Assembly (NCBI GenBank): GCA_965230205.1
Contig: OZ245996.1
Coordinates: forward strand, 3,906,001 to 3,970,000
Direction of reading: 5' to 3'
Source: CANLBN01 sp965230205
GTDB taxonomy: Bacteria; Pseudomonadota; Gammaproteobacteria; Pseudomonadales; Cellvibrionaceae
DNA length: 64,000 bases
The notes under the pieces were generated by a model. That model ran no database searches, had not been told where the DNA came from, and was given only the letters and a program-made list of their open reading frames with translations. A program made the translations under genes and the position numbers. Of the stretch, positions 54,771 to 63,567 are shown piece after piece (positions within the stretch are counted from its first letter, which is position 1; each line of letters opens with the position of its first letter).

Positions 54771-56479
54771 TCTTCATTAATCCAACGTTTAATGACTTGC
54801 GATACTCGACCAGGGTCTTCGGCAACCAGGCCTTTAATCGTATTTAACATATGTTCGTAGCTTTCTTCAGGCCCTGGCAATGCTAACGCCTCACCACCAT
54901 GTAACGTTACTGTCTCATCTGAGAGCTCATCAAAAGAACCCAAACCCGATGCTTCTAATGCGGCCAATTGTTTAGCCTCTTCATCTTCTTTCGCTTGCGT
55001 ACCGGTACGCGCTAATGTTTTCAGTATAGGCCTCAGTAGGCCAACAAACATAACCAGCACAACTAATAAGCCAGCGAAAGGCTTTAACAGTTCACGCAGC
55101 CAAACTTGTTCCCATATGGGAACCTCACCAGAATCTAAAGCACCGTCACCGGTATCAATAAAGGGTGTATTAATGACATTGACGCTGTCACCACGTACGG
55201 CTGAAAACCCAACTGCATCTCTCACGAGTATTGCCAAGCGCTCTAATTCATTATCGGACCAGGCTTCATAAGTTTGTGCACCGGTTTCTGGATTAATCAC
55301 TTCTTTATCATCAACGACAACCGCAACTGTTAAACGGCGAACCTTACCCACTTGGTGTTTGGTATAACTCACTGAACGATCCAGTTCAAAATTACGTGTT
55401 GACTGCTTACGAGTATTTGAAGGAGGTGCAGCAGGTTCGCCTTCACGATTAGCTGCCTGTTCAGGTGCTTCTCCATCCGCAGGTGGCTGGTTTGCCAACG
55501 CACCAGGAATACCTCCAGCAGCACTACCTAAACGTTGTTCATCAAGGGTTTGTTCACTGCGAATCGCCGGGAGATCCGGATTAAACATTTCTTCTGCCTG
55601 TTCAACTTCATTGAAGTCAACATCTGCGGCAACTTCAGCACGATAACGACTGGCACCAATAATAGGATCTAATAAACTACGGACTCGATTATTAATAGAC
55701 TCTTCAATTTGCGTTGCATATTCTAGCTCTTGTAAGGCTTTTGAAATTTTAGGGTCATCATCCCCTGTTGATAATAGGTTTCCTTTTTGGTCTACAACAG
55801 TAACGTGTTTCAATTGTAATTCAGTGATACTGGATGCAACCAAATTAGCAATCGCACGAACCTGATCTGATTTAATACCGCGCCCCGGATAGAGTTCGAC
55901 AAAAACAGACGCTCGCGGTTGGCGAGCATCGCGAACAAATACGGAATTCTTGGGAATAGCAAGATGTACTCTGGCGGAACGAATGCTGTTAATACTGGTG
56001 ATCGTTCTAGCCAATTCGCCTTCTAAGCTTCGACGGTAGCGAGCCGTTTCCATAAATTGGCTTGTCCCTAGAGGTTGTTCTTTATCAAGTAATTCAAATC
56101 CTACCGATGAATCACCAGGCAAGCCCATTTCAGCTAATTTAATACGAGCATCGTGAATTTCGTCAGCCGCAACAAGTAATGCGCCAGAGCGTGTATCCAC
56201 TTTAAAATTAATATTGTTAGTTTCCAGAATTTCTATAATTTCACTGGAATCTAGACGATCTAATCCAGCATATAAAGGGCGATAATCTTCACCCATGGTC
56301 CATAGTACAGCGGCAAAACCAATGGCAACACTGGCAGCCAATGCGACCATTAAACCCGCTTGCCTGACAAGATTTAAATTATTAAAACCCTCAACTAAAT
56401 CGTTGGTGGAGCGGTCTTTTTTGACGGATTCAGTACCTGCCCCTAAATCATCGTCTAAATCTGCTTCTGCTGCACTCAT
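54767..56479 (-). CDS. fliF: Flagellar M-ring protein FliF
   Basis: It forms the MS ring in the inner membrane. Two membrane helices at about 40-60 and 450-470 frame a periplasmic region with the YscJ/FliF domain (YRPLYAGLDRLDSSEIIEILE...), a variable Pro/Gln-rich loop (about 320-350), and a C-terminal cytoplasmic FliG-binding tail ending RVSQVIKRWINEE. The length is 570 residues. It couples to fliG and follows fliE by 52 bp. Confidence 0.97.
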   Translation of the reverse strand: MSAAEADLDDDLGAGTESVKKDRSTNDLVEGFNNLNLVRQAGLMVALAASVAIGFAAVLWTMGEDYRPLYAGLDRLDSSEIIEILETNNINFKVDTRSGALLVAADEIHDARIKLAEMGLPGDSSVGFELLDKEQPLGTSQFMETARYRRSLEGELARTITSINSIRSARVHLAIPKNSVFVRDARQPRASVFVELYPGRGIKSDQVRAIANLVASSITELQLKHVTVVDQKGNLLSTGDDDPKISKALQELEYATQIEESINNRVRSLLDPIIGASRYRAEVAADVDFNEVEQAEEMFNPDLPAIRSEQTLDEQRLGSAAGGIPGALANQPPADGEAPEQAANREGEPAAPPSNTRKQSTRNFELDRSVSYTKHQVGKVRRLTVAVVVDDKEVINPETGAQTYEAWSDNELERLAILVRDAVGFSAVRGDSVNVINTPFIDTGDGALDSGEVPIWEQVWLRELLKPFAGLLVVLVMFVGLLRPILKTLARTGTQAKEDEEAKQLAALEASGLGSFDELSDETVTLHGGEALALPGPEESYEHMLNTIKGLVAEDPGRVSQVIKRWINEE

Positions 56480-56531
56480 TTATTTTCGCCTTGGGACATT
56501 AACCAATACATGTCTTTTATCCATAAATTTC

Positions 56532-56897
56532 TCATACAGGCATATTCATAATATCGCGATAGGATTCCACCAATTTGTTTCTGACCTGTAACATTGCCTG
56601 AAAAGAAACGCTGGCTTTTTGTGAAGCAATCATCACATCAGTAATATCTACACCACTCTGCCCTTGTTCAAAGGCAGTCGCCATTGTCTTTGATGTTTTC
56701 TGCATTTCATTAACTTTATTAACCGCCTGATCCATTAACTGACCAAAACTTGGCGCTTCATTCACAGGGCTTAGTGGCTGACTCGATTTAAGTGGATTGA
56801 CATCGGTTGACTCTGTGGGCTTAAAGGCTTGTGTTTGCGCCTTCAACGACCGCATTTCCACTAATACGCGGTTTATATCCATTCTGTCAGAAATCAT
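56532..56897 (-). CDS. fliE: Flagellar hook-basal body complex protein FliE
   Basis: This small MS-ring/rod junction protein is 121 residues with the C-terminal family core QGQSGVDITDVMIASQKASVSFQAMLQVRNKLVESYRDIM broken into its usual helices. ATG 56897 has AGAGGAA five bases upstream. It is the first gene of fliEFGHIJ. The leader contains a hairpin at 56928-56954 and a sigma-54 promoter candidate at 56985-57000. Confidence 0.95.
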   Translation of the reverse strand: MISDRMDINRVLVEMRSLKAQTQAFKPTESTDVNPLKSSQPLSPVNEAPSFGQLMDQAVNKVNEMQKTSKTMATAFEQGQSGVDITDVMIASQKASVSFQAMLQVRNKLVESYRDIMNMPV

Positions 56898-56984
56898 TTC
56901 AGTTCCTCTTAACAGGGTGACGACATAATAAAGCCGACAATTTTTTGGCTTTATCGAAGCCTTTTATGAGTTACTAAAAGAATT

Positions 56985-57000
56985 AGCATAAAGTGGGCCA
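56985..57000 (-). promoter_or_regulatory. Sigma-54 promoter candidate for fliE
   Basis: On the minus strand TGGCCC-ACTTT-ATGCT has the invariant GG-N10-GC at the -24/-12 positions and matches TGGCAC-N5-TTGCT at all but two positions. It lies 88 bp before the fliE start, and FleR is encoded next door. The 428-bp gap 56898-57325 otherwise holds only the leader hairpin (56928-56954, stem ATAAAGCC/GGCTTTAT). Confidence 0.65.
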
Positions 57001-57325
57001 ACAACTGCCGCCGGCAGCGAATTGCCTTACTGAGAAGTAAGCACAGAGGTCAAATGAAAGTACAGGATAAGCTTAAAAAGAAGAAGTCGAGCAAAAGGAC
57101 AAACTTCCGCTCAACAGGTGGCTTTAATTATTAATAAAGCACCATATTGAAAAACGCAAAGACAAATATTTATGTCATTTATACAATGATATAAATTCTA
57201 TCCAAATAAGGGTTTTCAATGAATAAAAAATCACTCATAAAACCTTTTTAATAACATGATTAAAAAGCATTTATGATAATCAATTATCTCAAAGTTATTT
57301 AAAGAGTTTTACTAAATAGAATTCT

Positions 57326-57520
57326 TTAAATATCGAAATCAAATTCCCTAATATCTTTTTCCAGCCTGCGCTCCGCAAGACGAGCTTCTAAGCGCCGGCG
57401 AGAATCTATAAATGGATTAGCTACTTTTCCTTCAGTTTCAGGCTCTAAAGCGGCATCATTAATCGCTTCATCCCCGTCATCAAGAAAAGTATCTACAGAA
57501 GAAGACATGGTTTCACTCAT
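57326..57520 (-). CDS. PA3496-type small protein (putative envelope integrity)
   Basis: This 64-residue protein is acidic in the first half and has the repeated basic helix RRRLEARLAERRLEKDIREFDFDI at the end, as in the PA3496 family of Pseudomonas-type genomes. The function is unproven. TGGAG before ATG 57520 supports the start. It sits alone between fliE and fleR on the same strand, 219 bp from the end of fleR. Confidence 0.7.
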   Translation of the reverse strand: MSETMSSSVDTFLDDGDEAINDAALEPETEGKVANPFIDSRRRLEARLAERRLEKDIREFDFDI

Positions 57521-57739
57521 AGCAACATCTCCACATATTTAACCTTAAAGGCTAAAATAACAACGTATCTGTAAACTTGTACTCCAAGGGTACAATGTGA
57601 AAATTACTGCTGTATGAATAATTGGTCAAGCTTTTTTATATGAATTTTTTTTTGCACATTTATTAAGTTATATGCATAATATTTCTAAGCAGCGATATTT
57701 TTCATAAAAACAAGAATGAATGATCCATTTAAATAGCAT

Positions 57740-59218
57740 TTAAGCAATATCCATTAATTCATCAAGGTTAAAACCAATTTCGCGCATTTTGGCCAATTTG
57801 TAGCGCAATGTCCTTGGGCTTATACCTAAACGCTCAGCAGTATTTTTACGACTCCCCTTTTCTTCTTTCAATGTATCGACGATAATTTCAAATTCTCTTT
57901 GCTTAAGATCATCACCCAGCTGCGTATTTTTATCGCTAATGAGGGCATTATCGCTATTACTGACTTGCGCTTCTCTTAAGCCATCTAAATTATTAATTGC
58001 CTTAAATGGCGTTACTTCAACAGGCGGTATATTATTTAGCGAACTACCTATTGGCGAAAGCATTTGCAAGCCAAGATCATCTTCCTGAATCACTACCCCT
58101 GCTTGCAGTATCAATGCACGCTGAATAACATTATCCAACTCTCGAACATTACCTGGCCAAGAGTATTGAAGCAGTGCACGCTGCGCTGATTCACCTAATT
58201 GAGTACCAACACGTTTTTGTTTTATTGCATGTTTTTGTAATAGCCGATTCGCAAGCGGCAAAATATCTTCGCGCCGATCACGTAGTGGCTGCCACTGTAA
58301 AGGTAAAACGCTCAGCCTGTAATATAAATCTTCTCTAAATTTTCCATTGGCAACTTGCTGCTGCATATCTCGGTTAGATGTTGCGATCACACGAACGTCT
58401 AACTCAATTGTTTTACGTCCCCCTAAGCGTTCAACTTCTCTTTCTTGTAAAACACGCAATAATTTTGCTTGCAAGCCCATATCCATTTCAGAAATTTCAT
58501 CCAATAATAAAGTGCCTCCATTTGCCTGTTCAAACTTACCCGGTGCGCTACTGTAAGCACCAGTGTATGCTCCTTTTTCATAGCCAAACAACATCGCTTC
58601 CAGCATATTTTCTGGAATTGCTGCACAGTTAATTGCGATAAAAGGCTGTTTAACTCGTGGAGATTGTTGATGAATATAGCGTGCCAATACTTCTTTACCC
58701 GTGCCTGACTCACCAACAATTAGCACTGTGGAATCAGTCTGCGCCATACGATTTGCCAACTGCAATAACTGCTGACTATTGGCTGATTTAGCAATAGGTT
58801 CATCACTCATGATATCTTCGCGGCCATCTAATTGTTTTGCCACAATATCAACCAATGCTTTTGGTTCAAACGGTTTAACCAGATAATCAATCGCCCCATT
58901 GCGAATAGCATCGACAGAATCACGAATGCTTGCGTAAGCGGTAATCAATAAAACAGGAATATGAGCGTAGTCAGTTTTAACCTGGCGCAGTAGATCATGC
59001 CCGCTCAGTTTCCCCATATTCACATCTGAAACAATCATTGCGATATCATTGTGCTTAGCAAGGAGTTCTAATGCGGTTTCAACATTTGGCGCCGCTATTG
59101 ATTCATAATCAGCTAACGATAAAGTATCTTGTAAAGCTTCTCGCAGTGAAGGGTCATCTTCAACAACGAGTAATCGAGAAGTCATTTCATTCCTATTATC
59201 TTTAGCCGTTGCCGACAT
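57740..59218 (-). CDS. fleR: Sigma-54 dependent response regulator FleR/FlrC
   Basis: This NtrC-type activator of class III flagellar genes has a receiver (D65, K115), an AAA+ domain with Walker A GESGTGKE (169-176) and sigma-54 contact loop GAYTGA (216-221, Tyr in place of the usual Phe), and a Fis-type HTH at the C-terminus (GSRKNTAERLGISPRTLRYKL). ATG 59218 with GAGGAAAG before it is taken over an upstream TTG at 59233. It follows fleS by 64 bp, so it is the cognate partner. Confidence 0.94.
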   Translation of the reverse strand: MSATAKDNRNEMTSRLLVVEDDPSLREALQDTLSLADYESIAAPNVETALELLAKHNDIAMIVSDVNMGKLSGHDLLRQVKTDYAHIPVLLITAYASIRDSVDAIRNGAIDYLVKPFEPKALVDIVAKQLDGREDIMSDEPIAKSANSQQLLQLANRMAQTDSTVLIVGESGTGKEVLARYIHQQSPRVKQPFIAINCAAIPENMLEAMLFGYEKGAYTGAYSSAPGKFEQANGGTLLLDEISEMDMGLQAKLLRVLQEREVERLGGRKTIELDVRVIATSNRDMQQQVANGKFREDLYYRLSVLPLQWQPLRDRREDILPLANRLLQKHAIKQKRVGTQLGESAQRALLQYSWPGNVRELDNVIQRALILQAGVVIQEDDLGLQMLSPIGSSLNNIPPVEVTPFKAINNLDGLREAQVSNSDNALISDKNTQLGDDLKQREFEIIVDTLKEEKGSRKNTAERLGISPRTLRYKLAKMREIGFNLDELMDIA

Positions 59219-59282
59219 AACTACTTTCCTCAACTATTTTTTAAATAATAATTAATTAGATTTTTGCAATATAAACGGTTAT

Positions 59283-60602
59283 TTATGCGATAGACTGATC
59301 ACTTAAAGGCAGTTGCAAGCAGGCACAAGCGCCACCATTATCTCGATTACTTATATTGAAGTGGCCACCATGAGATTGGGCAACAATTTTGACAACCGAT
59401 AAACCAATACCCGTGCCCTGCTCTTTGGTTGTAAAAAACATATCTTGTATTTGCTCTTCCACTACGGGTTCGAGACCAATGCCGTTATCTAAAATGCTGA
59501 TAAAAAGCTGCTTATCTTTTCTTTGAAAGCGAATAGTAATTTCAGCCTGATTGCTTGCTTGTAAACTATTATTAACTAAATTTAATAACGCCCCAGTAAT
59601 CGCATCAAGGTTACATTGAATACTGCAATCGTCTATCGACTTTTCCCATTGGCAGATGGCGTTATACGCTTTGATAGGCATTTCGATAGCTTCTGCTAAT
59701 GCTTCCTGCAATTCGATAACGGTAACTTTATCCACTAAGGGAACATCGCCTTTTACAAACAACAGCATGTCTCGTACTTGCCGCTCCATATAGTGCAAGC
59801 GATTAATTAGCTTATGCGTAAACTCATGACGTTTATCACCTGACAATTGTTCACTGGATAAATGATTGGCATATAGCATAGCGGATGATAAAGGCGTTCT
59901 GACCTGATGAGCTAAAGTAGACACCATCTTCCCTAATGCCGACAAGCGTTCGTTACGGCTTAATTTTGCTTGTAGTTGGCGCGTTTCTGTCTGATCCGTT
60001 AAAAGAATAATTTGGCCATCTTCCTCTAAAGAACGTGTCGCAATGCTAATACGCTTACCTTCACGGTTAGAAACTTCATGACCATCGTCATCGCGAGGAA
60101 CAAAGCAATGCTGAACCACCTCACGCCAACGTTTACCGTATAAACTGGGTTCTAATAATGACTCTGCTGTAGGGTTACTCTCAATAATCACGCCACGCTT
60201 ATCTAAAACAATGACACCACCGGGCAAAAAATTGACTAAAGTTTCTAAACGATGAGCCAACTGCTCTTTTTGCTTAAGCTCTTCATAACGCTGCTGACTC
60301 ACATTTTCCAATTCAGAGGTTAAATCAGCCACACGTTGTTCAAGGTGTTGATAGGAATCTGCCAGCTGAAGTGACAACTGGTTAAATAGATCAAATGCTG
60401 TTTTTAGGCCTTCTGAAGAGTCAGAGGTTTGCTCACTGGATAAGCTGCTAACGCTTGATTTCGGCGATAGTAAGGCCTTTAGAGGCGCTTCAACCCCAAT
60501 ATCAGCAGAAGAAGAGACGTCATCTACATTAGAAGACAGCAATATTTGGGGAATAACAGATAACGGCTGCTGATTTTCAGCAGAGACTAACGATTGCGCC
60601 AT
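59283..60602 (-). CDS. fleS: Flagellar sensor histidine kinase FleS/FlrB
   Basis: This cytoplasmic kinase (no membrane helix) is 439 residues: a Ser-rich N-terminus (about 1-65), coiled coil (70-120), PAS domain (about 120-210), HisKA with H232 in STLAHQVRTPLSSAM, and HATPase (NNSLQASN, LDNGIGL, GTGIGLSVV). It phosphorylates FleR. A near-consensus sigma-54 promoter lies 41 bp upstream, so it is probably activated by a FleQ-like regulator, which is not encoded next to it. Confidence 0.93.
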   Translation of the reverse strand: MAQSLVSAENQQPLSVIPQILLSSNVDDVSSSADIGVEAPLKALLSPKSSVSSLSSEQTSDSSEGLKTAFDLFNQLSLQLADSYQHLEQRVADLTSELENVSQQRYEELKQKEQLAHRLETLVNFLPGGVIVLDKRGVIIESNPTAESLLEPSLYGKRWREVVQHCFVPRDDDGHEVSNREGKRISIATRSLEEDGQIILLTDQTETRQLQAKLSRNERLSALGKMVSTLAHQVRTPLSSAMLYANHLSSEQLSGDKRHEFTHKLINRLHYMERQVRDMLLFVKGDVPLVDKVTVIELQEALAEAIEMPIKAYNAICQWEKSIDDCSIQCNLDAITGALLNLVNNSLQASNQAEITIRFQRKDKQLFISILDNGIGLEPVVEEQIQDMFFTTKEQGTGIGLSVVKIVAQSHGGHFNISNRDNGGACACLQLPLSDQSIA

Positions 60603-60642
60603 AGTAACAACTACACCTTTTTTGACTCATGCCAATAGATGT

Positions 60643-60658
60643 AGCAAGCCTGATGCCA
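60643..60658 (-). promoter_or_regulatory. Sigma-54 promoter of fleS-fleR
   Basis: On the minus strand TGGCAT-CAGGC-TTGCT has GG-N10-GC and matches the consensus TGGCAC-N5-TTGCT at all but one informative position. It lies 41 bp upstream of the fleS ATG. Confidence 0.8.
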
Positions 60659-60757
60659 ACCTAATTTTTCTAATTATTTCAAGGGATTAGTTAAGTTATA
60701 ATTTTAATACTAGAAGATATGACAGAAAAATGGCTAGTATTTTCATCCTTAAATAAG

Positions 60758-60792
60758 AAAAGGCCAAAGATAAATTTTATCTCTGGCCTTTT
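60758..60792 (-). terminator. ppiD terminator
   Basis: Long stem AAAAGGCCA...TGGCCTTTT with an inner AGATAAA/TTTATCT extension and one mismatch lies 32 bp after the ppiD stop, with A/T runs at both ends. Confidence 0.88.
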
Positions 60793-60823
60793 AAAATAAA
60801 TCACTTACTTAATTGCGAGTAAA

Positions 60824-62734
60824 TTAGTTTATCGCTGAATTATCTGCACCGGAAATATCAATTTCTGCCTGATCCACTAAGAGTGTTTGCCAGGCACGAT
60901 ATTCTTCAGATGATGATGAACGAGCCAGCGATAAACGAGCTCCTCGTTTTTCTTCATCAGTCATTTCATCAAAGTTCGCATCTTTTACTACTTTTAATGA
61001 GACTAATGCGTAGTCATTATTTGCAAGATATAGAGAAGAATTAACCGCTACATCATTAACAGGCCTTGATAATGAAAAAACATGTTCTGTCAGTTCTGGA
61101 GAGACATTACGTCCATCACGAGTGATAGCAACTTCAGAGTTAAGCGTGAGTTCGTTTTGCTCCGCAAGCGCCTCAAGTGATTCACCTGATTCCAGTGCAG
61201 TCTGCAGTTCTTTTGCTTTTTCTGCTAATTGCTCTTTCGCTTTGCTCAATTTCAACTCTGTCGTAATATCGCCTTTCTTTTCATCAAACGTTAATGTACG
61301 AACGGCTTCATGCTCAAGTAGTTTTACAACAACAGCACGATCTGCTGCCAACTCTAGTACTTCACTGGCAAAGTTTTCTCGAAGTACTTGATCGCTGAAT
61401 GCAGCGGTCACAACACGGTTATCTGCCAAGACTGGCTCTATACCACCGACACGCGTGAACAAATCGGTCTTACCTGTTGATAAGGATAATTGTTCAGCAA
61501 CTTCTGCCAGGGTCTCAGCATTATATGACAAGTCTTTAAGCTCGGCTAATTTTTCAATAAAAATTTGTTCCGCTTCAATCGCTTTTAATTCTGATTCAAT
61601 ACGTGTTTTGCTTTCATCAAAGGTAGGCGCTTCTTCTTCCTTAACCGACACTAGCTTAATGAAGTGTGTCGCACCATCAACAACTACAGGGGTAGATACT
61701 TCACCTTGCTTTAGACTAGATAATGTTGACTCAAAGGCTGGAGGGAACGCATCGCCAGTGGTAATACCCAAATTACCGCCAGTGTCCTTAGTACCAAAAT
61801 CATCCGAGTACTCAGTCGCTAAAGCAGCAAAGTCTTCCCCAGCATCAAGTTTCTGCTGTACTTCAGCAATTTTCTGCTCAGCATCATCGCTATCACCATC
61901 AATCATGATATGAGCCGCTTCACGCTCAATTGACGATGAAAACTGCTCTACTTCCTGATCATATTGCTTTTGTACTGCTTCTGGGCTGATATCAACTGTT
62001 TTAGAGATATCGCTAATTGTTAATTCAATATACTCAACGGACACTTTTTCCTCAGTGTTGTAACCACTTTTATTGGCATCATAGTGTGTCTGTAGCTCTT
62101 CTTCGCTGACAGTCATTTTTTCTGGCAGGTCACTTAGCGGTAGGCTGACCCACGAAAAATCACGGGTTTGGCGAGAAAGTGCAACAACCTGCTTCAATTC
62201 CTTATCGGTTACGAACGCTGTTGTCGCTAAAGCGCTACGCAGTTGATTACCGACAATCTCATCATGTAACAGCTGACGGTAAGTAGTAGGCGTATGCTGA
62301 GCGGATAATAAGCGTTGCTGGAAGAGTTGAGGGTCAAATTTCCCTTCTGTCTGAAATTCTGGCATTTGCACAATGACTTTATCCAACTCGCTATTACTGA
62401 CTCTCATTTTGCTATCAAGAGCCTTATCGATGAGCACATTACGTTGTACTAAACCTTGTAGTACAGGGGCACGCAAGCGTTCGTCTGACAGGTATTCAGC
62501 TGGAAGGTTGTTGCCAAATTGTGCTTGTAGACGCTGTCTTTCCTGAGCCAGTGCGATCTGTAACTCACGGTCTGTAATCGCATCACCATTTACAGTGGCC
62601 ACTTCCCCGTAATTATGCCCATGACCACCAGTACCTGTTAAATCTACTAAGCTGGCAGCCATGATAAAAGCCAAAAAGCCGACCACTATAATCGCAATCG
62701 TACCCTTCATATTTTCGCGCATACTTTGCAGCAT
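60824..62734 (-). CDS. ppiD: Periplasmic chaperone/peptidyl-prolyl isomerase PpiD
   Basis: This inner-membrane-anchored foldase acts at the SecYEG exit. It has one N-terminal helix (about 12-32, GTIAIIVVGFLAFIMAAS), a SurA-like N-terminal region, a parvulin domain (about 250-360: REAAHIMIDGD then FAALATEYSDDFGTKDTGGNLG) and a SurA-like C-terminal part. ATG 62734 with GAGG six bases upstream is preferred to the TTG at 62746, and gives MLQSMRENMKG as in relatives. It follows hupB, as in many Gammaproteobacteria. Confidence 0.95.
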   Translation of the reverse strand: MLQSMRENMKGTIAIIVVGFLAFIMAASLVDLTGTGGHGHNYGEVATVNGDAITDRELQIALAQERQRLQAQFGNNLPAEYLSDERLRAPVLQGLVQRNVLIDKALDSKMRVSNSELDKVIVQMPEFQTEGKFDPQLFQQRLLSAQHTPTTYRQLLHDEIVGNQLRSALATTAFVTDKELKQVVALSRQTRDFSWVSLPLSDLPEKMTVSEEELQTHYDANKSGYNTEEKVSVEYIELTISDISKTVDISPEAVQKQYDQEVEQFSSSIEREAAHIMIDGDSDDAEQKIAEVQQKLDAGEDFAALATEYSDDFGTKDTGGNLGITTGDAFPPAFESTLSSLKQGEVSTPVVVDGATHFIKLVSVKEEEAPTFDESKTRIESELKAIEAEQIFIEKLAELKDLSYNAETLAEVAEQLSLSTGKTDLFTRVGGIEPVLADNRVVTAAFSDQVLRENFASEVLELAADRAVVVKLLEHEAVRTLTFDEKKGDITTELKLSKAKEQLAEKAKELQTALESGESLEALAEQNELTLNSEVAITRDGRNVSPELTEHVFSLSRPVNDVAVNSSLYLANNDYALVSLKVVKDANFDEMTDEEKRGARLSLARSSSSEEYRAWQTLLVDQAEIDISGADNSAIN

Positions 62735-62854
62735 GTTTAACCTCAACTAAAAACAAACGTAATGTAAATGGTTTATATCTGAAACTAAGATAGTGACACT
62801 ATATAATAATATCTGTTCAACTTCAGCGATCTAAAACCCAGTGCTTTAAAATAG

Positions 62855-62881
62855 TAAAGGCGCGTCCTAAGACACGCCTTT
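62855..62881 (-). terminator. hupB terminator
   Basis: Stem TAAAGGCG.GT with AC.CGCCTTTA, one mismatch and a six-base loop. It lies about 25 bp after the hupB stop on the minus strand, with a short T run. Confidence 0.7.
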
Positions 62882-62906
62882 AACGTTATATCAGTAAGAC
62901 CTGGAA

Positions 62907-63179
62907 TTAGTTAACCGCATCCTTTAATGCCTTACCTGCCTTGAAGCTAGGGATTCTAGCAGCAGCAATTTGAATTGGTTTACCGGTTTGAGGATTACGT
63001 CCTGTTCTAGCTGCGCGATCCTTTACAGAAAAAGTACCAAAACCAACTAAGGCAACCGAGTCACCTTTTTTTAATGCGCCCTCTACCGCTTCAATCATGC
63101 CATCTAATGCACGACCAGCAGCAGCTTTAGGAATATCTGCAGACGCAGCAATTGAATCAATTAGTTCGGCTTTATTCAC
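62907..63179 (-). CDS. hupB: DNA-binding protein HU-beta
   Basis: This 90-residue HU subunit bends DNA as part of the nucleoid. The sequence GFGTFSVKDRAARTGRNPQTGKPIQIAA covers the DNA-binding arm, and the dimerising N-terminus is normal. The start is GTG at 63179, with AGGGGTG four bases before it. The lon-hupB-ppiD order is the usual one. Confidence 0.96.
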   Translation of the reverse strand: MNKAELIDSIAASADIPKAAAGRALDGMIEAVEGALKKGDSVALVGFGTFSVKDRAARTGRNPQTGKPIQIAAARIPSFKAGKALKDAVN

Positions 63180-63567
63180 AATTCACCCCTTTATTTGGTA
63201 TTTGTTGTTCTAATAATGTCAGCTCTCAACCGAGAGAGAAGCTGTCTTGTTAAATGTCATATTGCATTTATTAGTATTAAAACAGCCTTCAATGGCTGCC
63301 CCTACGCTTTTCTTTGACTATTTTATACGGTGCTGTACTTTGGAAAAGTAGAACCAAGCCTTATCATAGCGAAATATTGTACTATCAACCTGAATATCAG
63401 CCTATTTATTATTCAGCCTATCTATTCAATCTTAATGGTCTGAGCGAAGTAGTTTTATACCAATTGACCACTGAAGGGTCAAGCTGACATTTTCAAATAC
63501 AGGCACAAACACCGCTTGCATGTTAAAAACCTCTCACTTTTCCCTTATTTTGATCAGAAATCAGCCT
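63180..63567. other. lon-hupB intergenic region
   Basis: 388 bp without a supported gene. It contains the lon terminator (63279-63298) and, between that and 63180, the likely hupB promoter. No other structure was recognised. Confidence 0.6.
63279..63298 (-). terminator. lon terminator
   Basis: CAGCC-ATTGAA-GGCTG followed by TTTT on the minus strand. Short 5-bp stem; moderate strength. Confidence 0.55.
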
